This document shows positions 16,823-25,206 of a stretch of DNA of 64,000 bases, one piece after another. Numbering within the stretch: the stretch's first letter is position 1; every line of letters starts with the position of its first letter. The DNA is from WTGU01 sp965200925 (GTDB lineage Bacteria > Pseudomonadota > Alphaproteobacteria > UBA828). The notes under the pieces were generated by a model that made no database searches, was not told where the DNA came from, and worked only from the letters and a program-made list of their open reading frames with translations. Location of the stretch: contig OZ241738.1 of NCBI GenBank assembly GCA_965200925.1, forward strand, positions 2,480,001 to 2,544,000. The letters run 5' to 3'. The position numbers were made by a program, and so were the translations under genes.

Positions 16823-17200
16823 TTAAATGAGAACGAGTTGCGAGGGGCGTGGGGCCTCCTTGCGCTGGCCGCCGTTCCAGATGGTCGTCATCCTCCCCAT
16901 CTGTTTCTCGGTGATTTGCAGCACGGAAATATGCCCCCTGTTTGGGCAAAGTCCGACAAGCTTGGCCCGTTCTCGTTCGCTTCTGTCGGAGGCACCTACG
17001 AACTTGCGATAGACCGAGAATTGCATCATTTCGTAGCCGCGCCTGCGGATGTCCTTGTGGAAGCGCGCATAGGCCTTGCGATCTTCGCTGTCGACGACCG
17101 GCAGATCGTAGAAGACGATGAGCCACACGAAGCGCGGCCTTCCCGAAACCTCAGGGGAGGAGCGGACGATCCGGATATCGGACATGTGCTTCACGCCCAT
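16823..17200 (-). CDS. cas2: CRISPR-associated endonuclease Cas2 (type II)
   Basis: This 125-residue Cas2 has the ferredoxin-like core: FVWLIVFYDLPVVDSEDRKA (metal-binding Asp after the first strand), GYEMMQFSVYRKFVG and GHISVLQITEKQMGRM. Cas2 dimers bridge two Cas1 dimers in the spacer-integration complex. The frame overlaps the end of cas1 by 50 bp; an internal ATG at 17185 would shorten the overlap and is equally plausible. It is the last gene of the leftward cas9-cas1-cas2 operon and ends 70 bp from the array. Confidence 0.95.
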   Translation of the reverse strand: MGVKHMSDIRIVRSSPEVSGRPRFVWLIVFYDLPVVDSEDRKAYARFHKDIRRRGYEMMQFSVYRKFVGASDRSERERAKLVGLCPNRGHISVLQITEKQMGRMTTIWNGGQRKEAPRPSQLVLI

Positions 17201-18053
17201 CTCCCAGAAACTCCCGGTAACCGCGTACCACGTCCAGGACCGTTCTCTTCACCGCCCCATCGTTGGAGAACGGCTCCAGGATCGCCGATTTCACGGATGG
17301 CGAATCGATGTCATCCGGGTCGCACGCGCGAAACGCCACCGCCGCGTCCACGGTAGGGCGGAAGGGTTCCATCAGGTCGGAAGCGAGCGCCCAGGCGTTG
17401 GTGCGGGACGCATGGCCGAATCCGAGAGCCGGATCGCAGCCGAGCGCGACGATACCGCGCCCTACGGTTGCGAGGAGCACGGCATAGCCCCAATTCAGCA
17501 ATCGGTTCCGAGGATCCTCCCGGTTCGAACGCCTGAATCCGCTGAACAGACCCCGCCAGTAGATCGCGGCCGCCTGCGCTTCGACCGTCTCCTGTCCGTC
17601 CAGCTTCACATCTTCCGCCAAGCGCCGAACGCGGCGGGCGCCGCCGCAGCCGATCCGTTCCAGCAGTGCGGCTTGCGCGATGATCTTCGCCCGCACGGTG
17701 CGGCGCCAGAGGCGGCGGGCAGCGGCCTGCCCGCGCAGCGCGCGAGCCTGTAAGCGGCGTATCTCTCCGGTGTTCCATCCCGCATTCACCGGCAGAGCCA
17801 GAGAGACAGGAAGATGGTTTCTACAGAAGACGACCGGGATGGCGCGCTCACCACAGGCCGCGAGCACCGAGGAGGTGATCGTCGCCATTTCGCTGTCCAG
17901 CACGACCGCCAGCAGGTCTCCGGTGGGAAGAGACGTGCGGTGGTTCCCGTCGCGCTCGTCAACGACGAGATTGCCGGTCTCGAAGCGGATATGGCACCTG
18001 CTTGAGACCTCGAGGACTCTTTCCGAGCTTATGAAGCCGTCGACCGAGGACAT
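17151..18053 (-). CDS. cas1: CRISPR-associated integrase Cas1 (type II)
   Basis: This 300-residue Cas1 catalyses spacer integration with Cas2. The catalytic regions are intact: ETVEAQAAAIYWRGLF (metal-binding Glu), NRLLNWGYAVLLA, DPALGFGHASRTNAWALASD (His) and LMEPFRP (Glu). The N-terminal beta domain starts RVLEVSSRCHIRFETGNLVV. The start at 18053 lies within the last 95 bp of cas9 in another frame, and no strong ribosome-binding site is seen, so translation is probably coupled. No cas4 or csn2 is nearby, which places the locus in subtype II-C. Confidence 0.96.
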   Translation of the reverse strand: MSSVDGFISSERVLEVSSRCHIRFETGNLVVDERDGNHRTSLPTGDLLAVVLDSEMATITSSVLAACGERAIPVVFCRNHLPVSLALPVNAGWNTGEIRRLQARALRGQAAARRLWRRTVRAKIIAQAALLERIGCGGARRVRRLAEDVKLDGQETVEAQAAAIYWRGLFSGFRRSNREDPRNRLLNWGYAVLLATVGRGIVALGCDPALGFGHASRTNAWALASDLMEPFRPTVDAAVAFRACDPDDIDSPSVKSAILEPFSNDGAVKRTVLDVVRGYREFLGDGREAHVRYPDRPLLP

Positions 18054-21000
18054 CGCTTGAGAACTTGCGAATCATGCGCCGATTCGGCGTTATGAATCCC
18101 TTCTTCTGCGTCTGTTTCACTTCGTTGACTGGATACGCGATCAACCGACTATCCCCTTTCAAACCGGTTACCAAAAACGCACTTCCTTCTTTCCCTTCCT
18201 CCACAACGGTATCGCCGCTACGGAATACCGGCTGTCCCGTTGCGAACACGGTGGCGCGTTCGTCGGCGTTCATCCGAGAAAAATCGGCTATCGAAACAAC
18301 ACGTCTCTGATCGCGTTTGTCTGCCCCCACTATGGCAAATTTGCTATCGATGTTGATAAATGCGCCTTCCTGCCTGGAGAGGGAAGAGGCTGTAGGCATT
18401 TTCCCACTCTCAATTTTATGTCTCTCATCCTTCCGGTGAGAAACTTCGATTGTCCCATCCAGATTCTTGGCGATACGTCTTTCCTTCGGGTTGCTCCGAT
18501 TCATCTCTCTGTACAGGGCAAGTATCTCCTTCCTGGTCAGAACCGATTTGGTATCCGCAACGATTCCCTCTCTACGAAAGAAATCCGTCAGATCTTCTCT
18601 CTTCTTGATATCGGGTTTGAACGAAAATATGTTCTCCTTTCCAAACGAACCGAATGAACCGCCCGGTTTGCTCTCGGGGTTCCAGATATTATTGGCGCGA
18701 TGAGCCGTGTATATGGTCGGCAAAATTCGTTCCAACCGATCGAGATTACCCTTGAAATCGTTGAACAACGCCGCACCACCAGAAATCCGATTCAAAGAGT
18801 CCTCCAGGGCACGAGTTTCGTACAGCTCCTCGTAAGCATACTCATGGCGTATGCGATCGAAAGCGGGTTTGAGAACATGTTTATCGAAATGTGCCACAAG
18901 AAATGCATCGACCGCATGATTGCGATGATCGCTACGATCCTTATCGACGCCGAACATGCAGCGAAGCGCGTGGACGGCCCAGGCCTTGATCGGTTCCGAT
19001 TCGGCTCCAAGGTGGCGCAGATACCGTCGCGCAAGCTTGGTGGACCAGCCTATGTTAGAGATATCTCGCGCGGCCGGCCTGCACTCGCCCGATGTGTAAT
19101 GGGGATGAAAGCGCCGGAACAGCGCCGCTTGGTCTCCCGGCCGGAACGGCGGTGTTCCTCGTGTTCTCGCGTTGCCCTCATCCGACGCCGATACGGTTGG
19201 CGGCCTTTCGAGAGCCGAGAGAACATCCGGGCGCGGCGTTCCGAATTCGGCCAAACGGTCGCGTTCCCGAATCGCCTGTTCCAACGCCGCCTCGAGGCGC
19301 TCCCGCCTTTGCCGTTGCCTCGGCGGATTCCTCATGGCCTCTTCCATCTGCCTTATCTGGCGAGTCACGCCGAACTGCGCAAACGCCAACAAAGCAGGCC
19401 GGAACTCCGGATCCTCGCCGAAAGCCTTCCAGGGCAATCGTCGGCCCTTCCGTCGATTGAATCGAGAGACGAACAAGTTGCTCTCCCGCCCTTCGCCGAA
19501 CGCAGCAGGCCTTACGTGATCGAGCTGATATTCGGTGCCGTCTACCAGCGCGCTTCTCGAGATCTCGCATCCGTCATAATCCCGCCAGCCCTGGCGGATG
19601 GCAGCCTTCCATCGATCCACGAGCCGGTCGAGTGCAGGGCCTTTCGGCACTCTCTTCACGTCGGAAACGTTCATGATCTCGGCGACAATACGCTCGCGCA
19701 AATTCTGGCGCGCTTTCGCCGTTTTTCGATAGGAGTCGGCTTGCACTTCGGAGAATGTCGAACGGGCCATCTCGACAACGCATGTCGTCGGCAGAATGCC
19801 GCCCATCATGTCGATGATGGCATTCACGACCTTGCGCAGCCGGTTCATCACCACATGGACGTCCGGGTTGGCGGCACGACCGTACTGCCTCTCCTCCGCC
19901 ACCGTCCGTTCCTCGGGTGCGAAGCCCTCCGCCGGAACGGTTACGTCCGGCATCACCTCGCCGTAATAGGGAAGCCCTTCATAAAGAAGAAGCTCTGGTT
20001 TCAGCGCGTCAGCCTCCCGCAGCTCTTCCTGTTGCTCCTCGTGCGAAAGCCGGCGGGCGTAGCAATCCGCCAGCAACCGGGCCGCCTCCACCGACATCGC
20101 CGTGAACCTGTCCTCGAACGCATTCCATATCTCCGGGCCGTCCGTCCTTTCCAGGGCGCCCGGTTCCAACGCCCTCCCGGCGTCGCGTTTCAAGGCCTCC
20201 TCGTCACCGGCGGTCCACTCCCGAATTCCGCTTCCGTCGGTCGGCGGCCAGTGTCGGCGAAGAAAACGCATCGTCCAGTCGTCGCGGCACTCGACAGATA
20301 AGCCAAGCCATGCCTCTCCGAAGGCATTGCCGAGCACGACATCCGTTCTGGCGCCGACGAGATGACGCGCCCCGGCGGCATCACCCCGGTCGAGCCTGAG
20401 CCTCTTGCCGAGTTCCTGCCACAAACCGGCCAGGCTAATCTTCTCGCTCGTTTCGAGCAGCCTTCGTGCCTTTTCAAAAGATGCGGAATCCAGAGGTTGT
20501 CCGCTTCCATCTCGCAGGTTGCTGATGTTTTCCAGAATCCGGAAGCGCTGGAAGCTTGGCAGAGCCGCGACACACCGATACCGGGCGGGAAAATGGCGGC
20601 ACCTGCCAGGAGTCTTGCTTTTGAGAGGTCGACGGAACTCGGCCGCCACTTCGATCCGTGCCCAAGCGTCATCCTCGATCGAGACTCCCGATCTCTCACG
20701 CAACAGCCTACATTCCTCACGTATCAAGGAGAAAGTAGGAGACAGGGACTGGAACACTTCGTAGCTCGGAGTTTCGTCCCCGAATTGCGGCGGTCTTCTC
20801 CGGTTCTTTCTCTGCCATTCGGAGCGGTGACGTTTGCGGAATGGGACCTTGTCGCGTTTGGCGTCCTGAGCGCATCGCTCGAGGAACGCGCCGATCGTTT
20901 CGCACTCGAACCGCTTCAGCGCGTCGCGATACCTTTCCTCGGCTCTCGCTGCGAAACCCGATCCTTCGTCCGCGCCTGCGCGCCCGATCGGCTTCATGTA

Positions 21001-21591
21001 GCCGCGCCGTTTCAGCGTATTCATGAGCGCCCGCCCCAGGTCGTGGGGATGGACCTGGAAGTCCGGCTTGAGCAGCTTGGCCCGGAGCACGTCCGATTTC
21101 ACGCGAACGTGTCCCGCTTCGTCCTCTCCCTCCTTCGGTAACAGCCCCGCGTCTTGCAAAGCCCTTCGGACGTGCAGGCGCCGCCGCTGCCGGGCATCCA
21201 GCAAGCGGCGTGAGGCCCTGGCCTCCGCGCGAACCTTCGACAACGACTTCTGCGTCTCTGGCACACGCGCGTCGAACTTGTGGACGCCCACGGGAACGAA
21301 GTCGGCAAGGCCCGGAATCTGCGTGCGCGTGGCGGCCTTGGGCAGCGCGCGGTTATGGTCGGCGATGTCTTCCGCCGTCAGGAAGCGAAGGCACCTGCCA
21401 TCCTCGAAGAGGATGCACCAGCCGATATTGCCGTTGCCGATGTCGAGGCCGATGCGATAGCCGGTGAACGTGCCGAGATTGGCCCTGCGGGTCGCGCGAC
21501 GCCGCTTGTCGACGGCCACGTCGATGGCGCGCCTCTGCGCCTCGTCCTCGAAATCGTCGGACGGGCCGGGTATCCGGGCGAAGGGTTTCAT
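17959..21591 (-). CDS. cas9: Cas9 RNA-guided endonuclease, subtype II-C
   Basis: This is a 1210-residue Cas9 with complete nuclease motifs. RuvC-I: D50 in GLDIGNGNIGW. Bridge helix: arginine-rich, residues 117-148. RuvC-II: E607 in CVVEMAR. HNH: D691 and H692 in QLDHVRP, with N705 and N712. RuvC-III: H892 and D895 in DHRNHAVDAF. The last 300 residues form the PAM-interacting region. A 43-residue N-terminal extension precedes RuvC-I, and the motif has Asn where Ser is usual (GxxSIGW). Length is on the large side for II-C. ATG 21591 has GGAAG 9 nt upstream. Both nuclease sites look active. The tracrRNA is divergent on the other strand. The 3' end overlaps cas1 by 95 bp. Confidence 0.97.
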   Translation of the reverse strand: MKPFARIPGPSDDFEDEAQRRAIDVAVDKRRRATRRANLGTFTGYRIGLDIGNGNIGWCILFEDGRCLRFLTAEDIADHNRALPKAATRTQIPGLADFVPVGVHKFDARVPETQKSLSKVRAEARASRRLLDARQRRRLHVRRALQDAGLLPKEGEDEAGHVRVKSDVLRAKLLKPDFQVHPHDLGRALMNTLKRRGYMKPIGRAGADEGSGFAARAEERYRDALKRFECETIGAFLERCAQDAKRDKVPFRKRHRSEWQRKNRRRPPQFGDETPSYEVFQSLSPTFSLIREECRLLRERSGVSIEDDAWARIEVAAEFRRPLKSKTPGRCRHFPARYRCVAALPSFQRFRILENISNLRDGSGQPLDSASFEKARRLLETSEKISLAGLWQELGKRLRLDRGDAAGARHLVGARTDVVLGNAFGEAWLGLSVECRDDWTMRFLRRHWPPTDGSGIREWTAGDEEALKRDAGRALEPGALERTDGPEIWNAFEDRFTAMSVEAARLLADCYARRLSHEEQQEELREADALKPELLLYEGLPYYGEVMPDVTVPAEGFAPEERTVAEERQYGRAANPDVHVVMNRLRKVVNAIIDMMGGILPTTCVVEMARSTFSEVQADSYRKTAKARQNLRERIVAEIMNVSDVKRVPKGPALDRLVDRWKAAIRQGWRDYDGCEISRSALVDGTEYQLDHVRPAAFGEGRESNLFVSRFNRRKGRRLPWKAFGEDPEFRPALLAFAQFGVTRQIRQMEEAMRNPPRQRQRRERLEAALEQAIRERDRLAEFGTPRPDVLSALERPPTVSASDEGNARTRGTPPFRPGDQAALFRRFHPHYTSGECRPAARDISNIGWSTKLARRYLRHLGAESEPIKAWAVHALRCMFGVDKDRSDHRNHAVDAFLVAHFDKHVLKPAFDRIRHEYAYEELYETRALEDSLNRISGGAALFNDFKGNLDRLERILPTIYTAHRANNIWNPESKPGGSFGSFGKENIFSFKPDIKKREDLTDFFRREGIVADTKSVLTRKEILALYREMNRSNPKERRIAKNLDGTIEVSHRKDERHKIESGKMPTASSLSRQEGAFINIDSKFAIVGADKRDQRRVVSIADFSRMNADERATVFATGQPVFRSGDTVVEEGKEGSAFLVTGLKGDSRLIAYPVNEVKQTQKKGFITPNRRMIRKFSSDVLGRRLHKLGKSPRGLKQVPYPLRDRQSRR

Positions 21592-21650
21592 ATCGCCATC
21601 CTTCCGGTGGGCAGAATAGCAACGGCATCCTGGAATTCATAGATTCGGGG

Positions 21651-21679
21651 TTGACCCTGCCTGCTCCCTGATGTTCGAT
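21651..21679 (+). promoter_or_regulatory. Predicted tracrRNA promoter
   Basis: TTGACC at 21651-21656 and TTCGAT at 21674-21679 are 17 bp apart, so transcription should start near 21686, the first base of the anti-repeat. The -35 box and its surroundings (GGTTGACCC.GC) match the 5' part of the CRISPR repeat. Confidence 0.55.
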
Positions 21680-21685
21680 GCCGAG

Positions 21686-21807
21686 GCGACTTGGAGACTG
21701 CGGGGCCACAACCTGATAAGGGTTCGTCCCGAGAGATGAAACCGCCCCGCGCTGCGGCAACGGGCGATCCGAAAGGAGGCCGGTTCGACAGGATCGGCCT
21801 CCTTTCT
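21686..21807 (+). ncRNA. tracrRNA
   Basis: The anti-repeat at 21686-21705 is a perfect 20-nt complement of repeat positions 11-30. It is followed by an internal loop and CAACC (21709-21713), which pairs with GGTTG of the repeat, and TGAT, which pairs with the repeat 5' end. Downstream come AUAAGG, as in the Neisseria tracrRNA, a short GGG/CCC hairpin (21720-21730), a CGCCC/GGGCG stem (21743-21766) and a terminator with an 11-bp stem (21772-21782 with 21795-21805) ending in CTTTCT. Total length is about 120 nt. It lies 95 bp from the cas9 start on the opposite strand. Pairing fixes the crRNA strand of the array. Confidence 0.92.
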
Positions 21808-21845
21808 CGTGGTGTTCGGGGCGGACCTCTCCGGGGCGGCGGCGA

Positions 21846-22856
21846 TCAGCCGCGCAGGCGGCGGGCGATTTCCAGGGCGGCGTAGGTCACCACCCCGTCA
21901 GCACCGGCGCGCTTGAAGCCGCGCAGCGCCTCCAGGAGCGCGGCGTCGCCGTCGAGCCAACCGCGCTCGCCAGCGGCCTTGAGCATCGCGTATTCGCCGG
22001 AGACCTGATAGACGTAGGTCGGCAGCCCGAACGCGGCCTTCACTCGGTACACCACGTCCAGATAGGGCATTCCGGGCTTGACCATCACCATGTCGGCGCC
22101 CTCCGCGATGTCCATCGCGACCTCGCGCAGCGCCTCCTCGCCATTCGCCGGGTCCATCTGGTAGCCGCGCTTGTCGGTGCCGCCGAGATTGCCGGCCGAG
22201 CCGATCGCATCGCGAAACGGCCCGTAATAGACCGAGGCGTATTTCGCCGCGTAGGAGAGGATGCGGACATGCGTGAAGCCGGCCTCGTCCAGGGCCCGGC
22301 GGATGGCGCCGACGCGCCCGTCCATCATGTCGGACGGCGCGATCACGTCGCAGCCGGCGCGGGCCTGGTTCAGCGCCTGGGCGCACAGCACGGCGACGGT
22401 TTCGTCGTTGACCACGTGGCCGTCGCGCAGGAGCCCGTCATGGCCGTGGCTGGTGTAAGGGTCGAGCGCCACGTCGCAGACGACGCCCATCTCGGGCACC
22501 GCCGCCTTGACCGCGCGCACCGCCCGGCAGACGAGATTCTCCGGATCGAGCGCCTCTTCGCCGTCCGGCGTCTTGCGCTCCGCCGGCGTCTGCGGGAAGA
22601 CGGCCAGCGCCGGGATGCCGAGATCGAAGGCGCCGCGCGCATGCTCGGCGAGCAGGTCGGGGCTCAGGCGCGACACCCCGGGCATCGACGGAACCGATTC
22701 CTCGCGCCCGCTGCCCTCGCAAACGAAGACGGCCCAGATCAGGTCGTCGGGCGTGAGCGTCGTTTCCGCAACCAGACGCCGCGACCAAGCGTCTCGCCGG
22801 TTGCGGCGGAGGCGCGTCTGCGGATAGCGCCCGAGAATGGGCGGACGATCGGCCAT
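21846..22856 (-). CDS. hemB: Delta-aminolevulinic acid dehydratase (porphobilinogen synthase)
   Basis: This 336-residue HemB joins two 5-aminolevulinate molecules to porphobilinogen in haem and cobalamin synthesis. The two substrate-binding lysines lie in YAAKYASVYYGPFR and MVMVKPGMPYLD. The metal region reads DVALDPYTSHGHDGLL, with Asp rather than a cysteine cluster, as in the magnesium-dependent bacterial type. The N terminus has the typical YPQTRLRRNRRDAWSRRLV. It is adjacent to the tracrRNA terminator on the convergent strand. Confidence 0.96.
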   Translation of the reverse strand: MADRPPILGRYPQTRLRRNRRDAWSRRLVAETTLTPDDLIWAVFVCEGSGREESVPSMPGVSRLSPDLLAEHARGAFDLGIPALAVFPQTPAERKTPDGEEALDPENLVCRAVRAVKAAVPEMGVVCDVALDPYTSHGHDGLLRDGHVVNDETVAVLCAQALNQARAGCDVIAPSDMMDGRVGAIRRALDEAGFTHVRILSYAAKYASVYYGPFRDAIGSAGNLGGTDKRGYQMDPANGEEALREVAMDIAEGADMVMVKPGMPYLDVVYRVKAAFGLPTYVYQVSGEYAMLKAAGERGWLDGDAALLEALRGFKRAGADGVVTYAALEIARRLRG

Positions 22857-22928
22857 GTCGCTCTCACGGCAGCGTCATGTCCCGGACCATAGCGGCAGCA
22901 ACGGGCGCCCGCCAGACGGTGGCGGCGT

Positions 22929-23390
22929 TCAGCCCTTCAGGGCGAGCACCGCTTCGATCTCGACCGGGATGCCGAAGGGTAGCGAACCCATGCCGACCGC
23001 CGAGCGGGCGCAGCGGCCGGGCTTCCCGAAGATCTCGACCATCAGGTTCGAGAACCCGTCGATCACCGCCGGGTGGGCCTCGAAATCCGGCGCCGCGTTC
23101 ACCATGCCGAGAACCTTGACGAAGCGTTCGACCCGGTCGAGCGTGCCGACCGCCGCCTGAAGGCTCGACAGCAGGTTCAGGCCGACCAGCCGCGCCGCCT
23201 CGACCGCCTCCTCGACGCTCACCTCGGCGCCGACCTTGCCCGTGACGTAGCCGCCGTCCGCGCGGCGCGGCCCGTGGCCCGCGACGAACGCGAGATTCCC
23301 GGCGATCACCGCGCCGACATAGTTGCCCGCGGGCGGCGGGGGCGCGGGCAGAACGATACCGCGTTCCTTCAAGCGTGCTTCGATCGTCAT
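22929..23390 (-). CDS. RidA family protein (reactive imine/enamine deaminase family)
   Basis: This 153-residue YjgF/YER057c/UK114 protein begins MTIEARLKERGIVLPAPPPP and has GNLAFVAGHGPRRADGGY, SLQAAVGTLDRVERFVKVLG and FGKPGRCARSAVGMGSLP, with the conserved arginine near the C terminus. The members of this longer subgroup resemble RidA but are not proven deaminases. Its start overlaps the stop of the upstream TsaC-like gene by 4 bp, so the two are coupled. Confidence 0.85.
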   Translation of the reverse strand: MTIEARLKERGIVLPAPPPPAGNYVGAVIAGNLAFVAGHGPRRADGGYVTGKVGAEVSVEEAVEAARLVGLNLLSSLQAAVGTLDRVERFVKVLGMVNAAPDFEAHPAVIDGFSNLMVEIFGKPGRCARSAVGMGSLPFGIPVEIEAVLALKG

Positions 23391-24094
23391 GTCGCCTCCT
23401 TTTCGCAGCCGGCCGCTTGCAGCCCGGTCGGCTGGCGGGAAACGCCGTCGAGCGGGCCAATGATGCGCTCGATCGCCGCGAGCGCCACGGCGCCGGCGCG
23501 GAGCAGGCGGGGGCGCTGCCCCGTCATTTCGACGAGCGTCGATTCGCCGCACGCGGACGCAGGCCCGCCGTCGATGGTCAGCGCTATTGCCCCTCCCAAG
23601 CCAGCCGCTGCCTCCCGGGCCGTGCACGGGCTCGGCGCGCCGGAGCGGTTCGCACTGGGCGCCGTCAGCGGCCGCCCCGCGGCATGGACGAGCGCCCGCG
23701 CGGTCTCGTTGGCCGGGATGCGCAGCGACACGCCGCGGGCGCCGCGGTCGAGCAGCGGCGAGAGGGGCGAGCCGGCGGCGCGCGGCAGGACGAGAGTCAG
23801 CGGGCCCGGCCAGAAGGCGTCCGCGAGGGCGCGGGCCGACGCGGGGAAATCGGCGCAGGCCGCCGCCATCTCTCGCGTGGCGACGAGGGCGATCAGCGGC
23901 TTGTCCGGCGGACGGCCCTTCGCGCGGAAGACCCGCGCCACCGCGTCGGCGCGGGTGGCGTCGGCGGCGAGGCCATAGACCGTGTCGGTCGGCAAGACGA
24001 CCAGCGCGCCGCGGCGGAGCAGCGCCCCGGCCCGGGCGACGACGGCGGGCGTCGGCGCGAGGCAGGGCGCGGCTCCCGCGGCCCCGGCCCGCAT
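23387..24094 (-). CDS. tsaC: Threonylcarbamoyl-AMP synthase, Sua5/YrdC/YciO family
   Basis: The protein is about 235 residues. The YrdC core reads LRRGALVVLPTDTVYGLAAD, KGRPPDKPLIALV, FWPGPLTLVL, VSLRIPANETARALV and PLTAPSANRSGAPSP. TsaC makes threonylcarbamoyl-AMP for the t6A base of ANN-decoding tRNAs. The start is uncertain: ATG 24094 and GTG 24118 are both possible and neither has a clear ribosome-binding site. The upstream 236 bp, up to the divergent permease at 24331, show no further gene. Confidence 0.85.
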   Translation of the reverse strand: MRAGAAGAAPCLAPTPAVVARAGALLRRGALVVLPTDTVYGLAADATRADAVARVFRAKGRPPDKPLIALVATREMAAACADFPASARALADAFWPGPLTLVLPRAAGSPLSPLLDRGARGVSLRIPANETARALVHAAGRPLTAPSANRSGAPSPCTAREAAAGLGGAIALTIDGGPASACGESTLVEMTGQRPRLLRAGAVALAAIERIIGPLDGVSRQPTGLQAAGCEKEAT

Positions 24095-24330
24095 CCCCGG
24101 CGGCCCGCGGGTCAGCACGGATTTCGCGGAGGCATGAGAGGCGGCGGCCCCGCGAACCCGATACAGTGTGTCCTGCGAAGCATGTGTCAGGTTCCGAAGC
24201 GGAAGCCGATGCAGACGGAGCGTAGCCAGGACTCGTTCGGTTTCCAAGCAGCCTGTGAGAAACGCGGGTTGCCCATGATCCGCACGAATCGCCGGGGCGG
24301 TGCGTCGGCGCGCTCCGCGAAGCGGGTGCC

Positions 24331-25206
24331 ATGAGACGGCGGGGCAGGATCGGCCGCGCCGGCTGGGGGCGCACCGCGGCCTGCGCCCTGGTCGGCGGTG
24401 CCTACTTCCTGCCCGTGCTCTGGATCGTCCTGACGGCATTCAAATCCCCGCGCGACGTGCTCGACCCGGCCTTCTTCTTCACACCGACCCTCGACAATTT
24501 CGCCGCCGTCTTCGCGCGGGTCCATTACCGCGGCGGCGAGGCGATGGACACCGGGTTCGCTCTCTATTTCGTCAACAGCCTGGTGATTTCCGGCGCCAGC
24601 GTCGGGCTGGCGCTGGTTCTCGGCACCGTGGCGGCCTACGGGTTCTCGCGCTGGCCGCTGCGCGGCACCGACACCTACCTGCTCGTCATCCTGACCACGC
24701 GGATGCTGCCGCCGATCGTCCTGATCGTTCCGCTCTTCCTGATGTTCCGCATGACCGGCCTCGCGGGCGGTTACCCCGGCATCGTGCTGCTCTACACGGC
24801 GTTCAACCTGCCCTTCACCATCTGGATCATGAAGAGCTTCTTCGACGAGCTGCCGCGCGACGTGGAGGACGCGGCGCGCCTCGACGGCAGTGCGGAATGG
24901 CGCGTGTTCTTCCGCATCTGCCTGCCCCGGGTGAAGGTCGGCCTCGCCGCGACCGCGACGCTCGGCCTCGTGCTGACGTGGAACGAGTTCCTCATGGCGC
25001 TGCTGTTGACCGGGCCGGAGACGCGGACCGTGCCGGTCGCCATGGGCGCGAATGTCGGGGGCGGCATCGGCGTGGAGTGGGGGCTGCTGGCAGCAATCGA
25101 GACGCTCTTCCTGATCCCGGTGGTGCTCGCGACCTTCCTCCTCCAGGACCAGCTCCTCCGGGGGCTCACCTTCGGCACCGTCAGACACCGGGCGCCCGCC
25201 CGTTAG
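24331..25206 (+). CDS. ABC transporter permease, MalG family, without partner genes
   Basis: This 291-residue inner-membrane permease has six predicted transmembrane segments. The MalG/UgpE-type EAA loop reads ELPRDVEDAARLDGSAEWRVF, followed by FFRICLPRVKVGL, and the loop MDTGFALYFVNSLVIS is family-typical. Such proteins need a MalF-type partner, a solute-binding protein and an ATPase, but none is adjacent. The neighbours are tsaC (divergent) and a threonine-dehydratase gene whose 3' end overlaps this one by 26 bp. The substrate is probably a sugar or polyol but cannot be assigned. Confidence 0.88.
   Translation: MRRRGRIGRAGWGRTAACALVGGAYFLPVLWIVLTAFKSPRDVLDPAFFFTPTLDNFAAVFARVHYRGGEAMDTGFALYFVNSLVISGASVGLALVLGTVAAYGFSRWPLRGTDTYLLVILTTRMLPPIVLIVPLFLMFRMTGLAGGYPGIVLLYTAFNLPFTIWIMKSFFDELPRDVEDAARLDGSAEWRVFFRICLPRVKVGLAATATLGLVLTWNEFLMALLLTGPETRTVPVAMGANVGGGIGVEWGLLAAIETLFLIPVVLATFLLQDQLLRGLTFGTVRHRAPAR

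Noticed and set aside
21613..21618. TATTCT on the minus strand as the cas9 -10 box
   Set aside because: No acceptable -35 box lies at the right distance and the leader would be only about 15 nt, so support is too weak to annotate.
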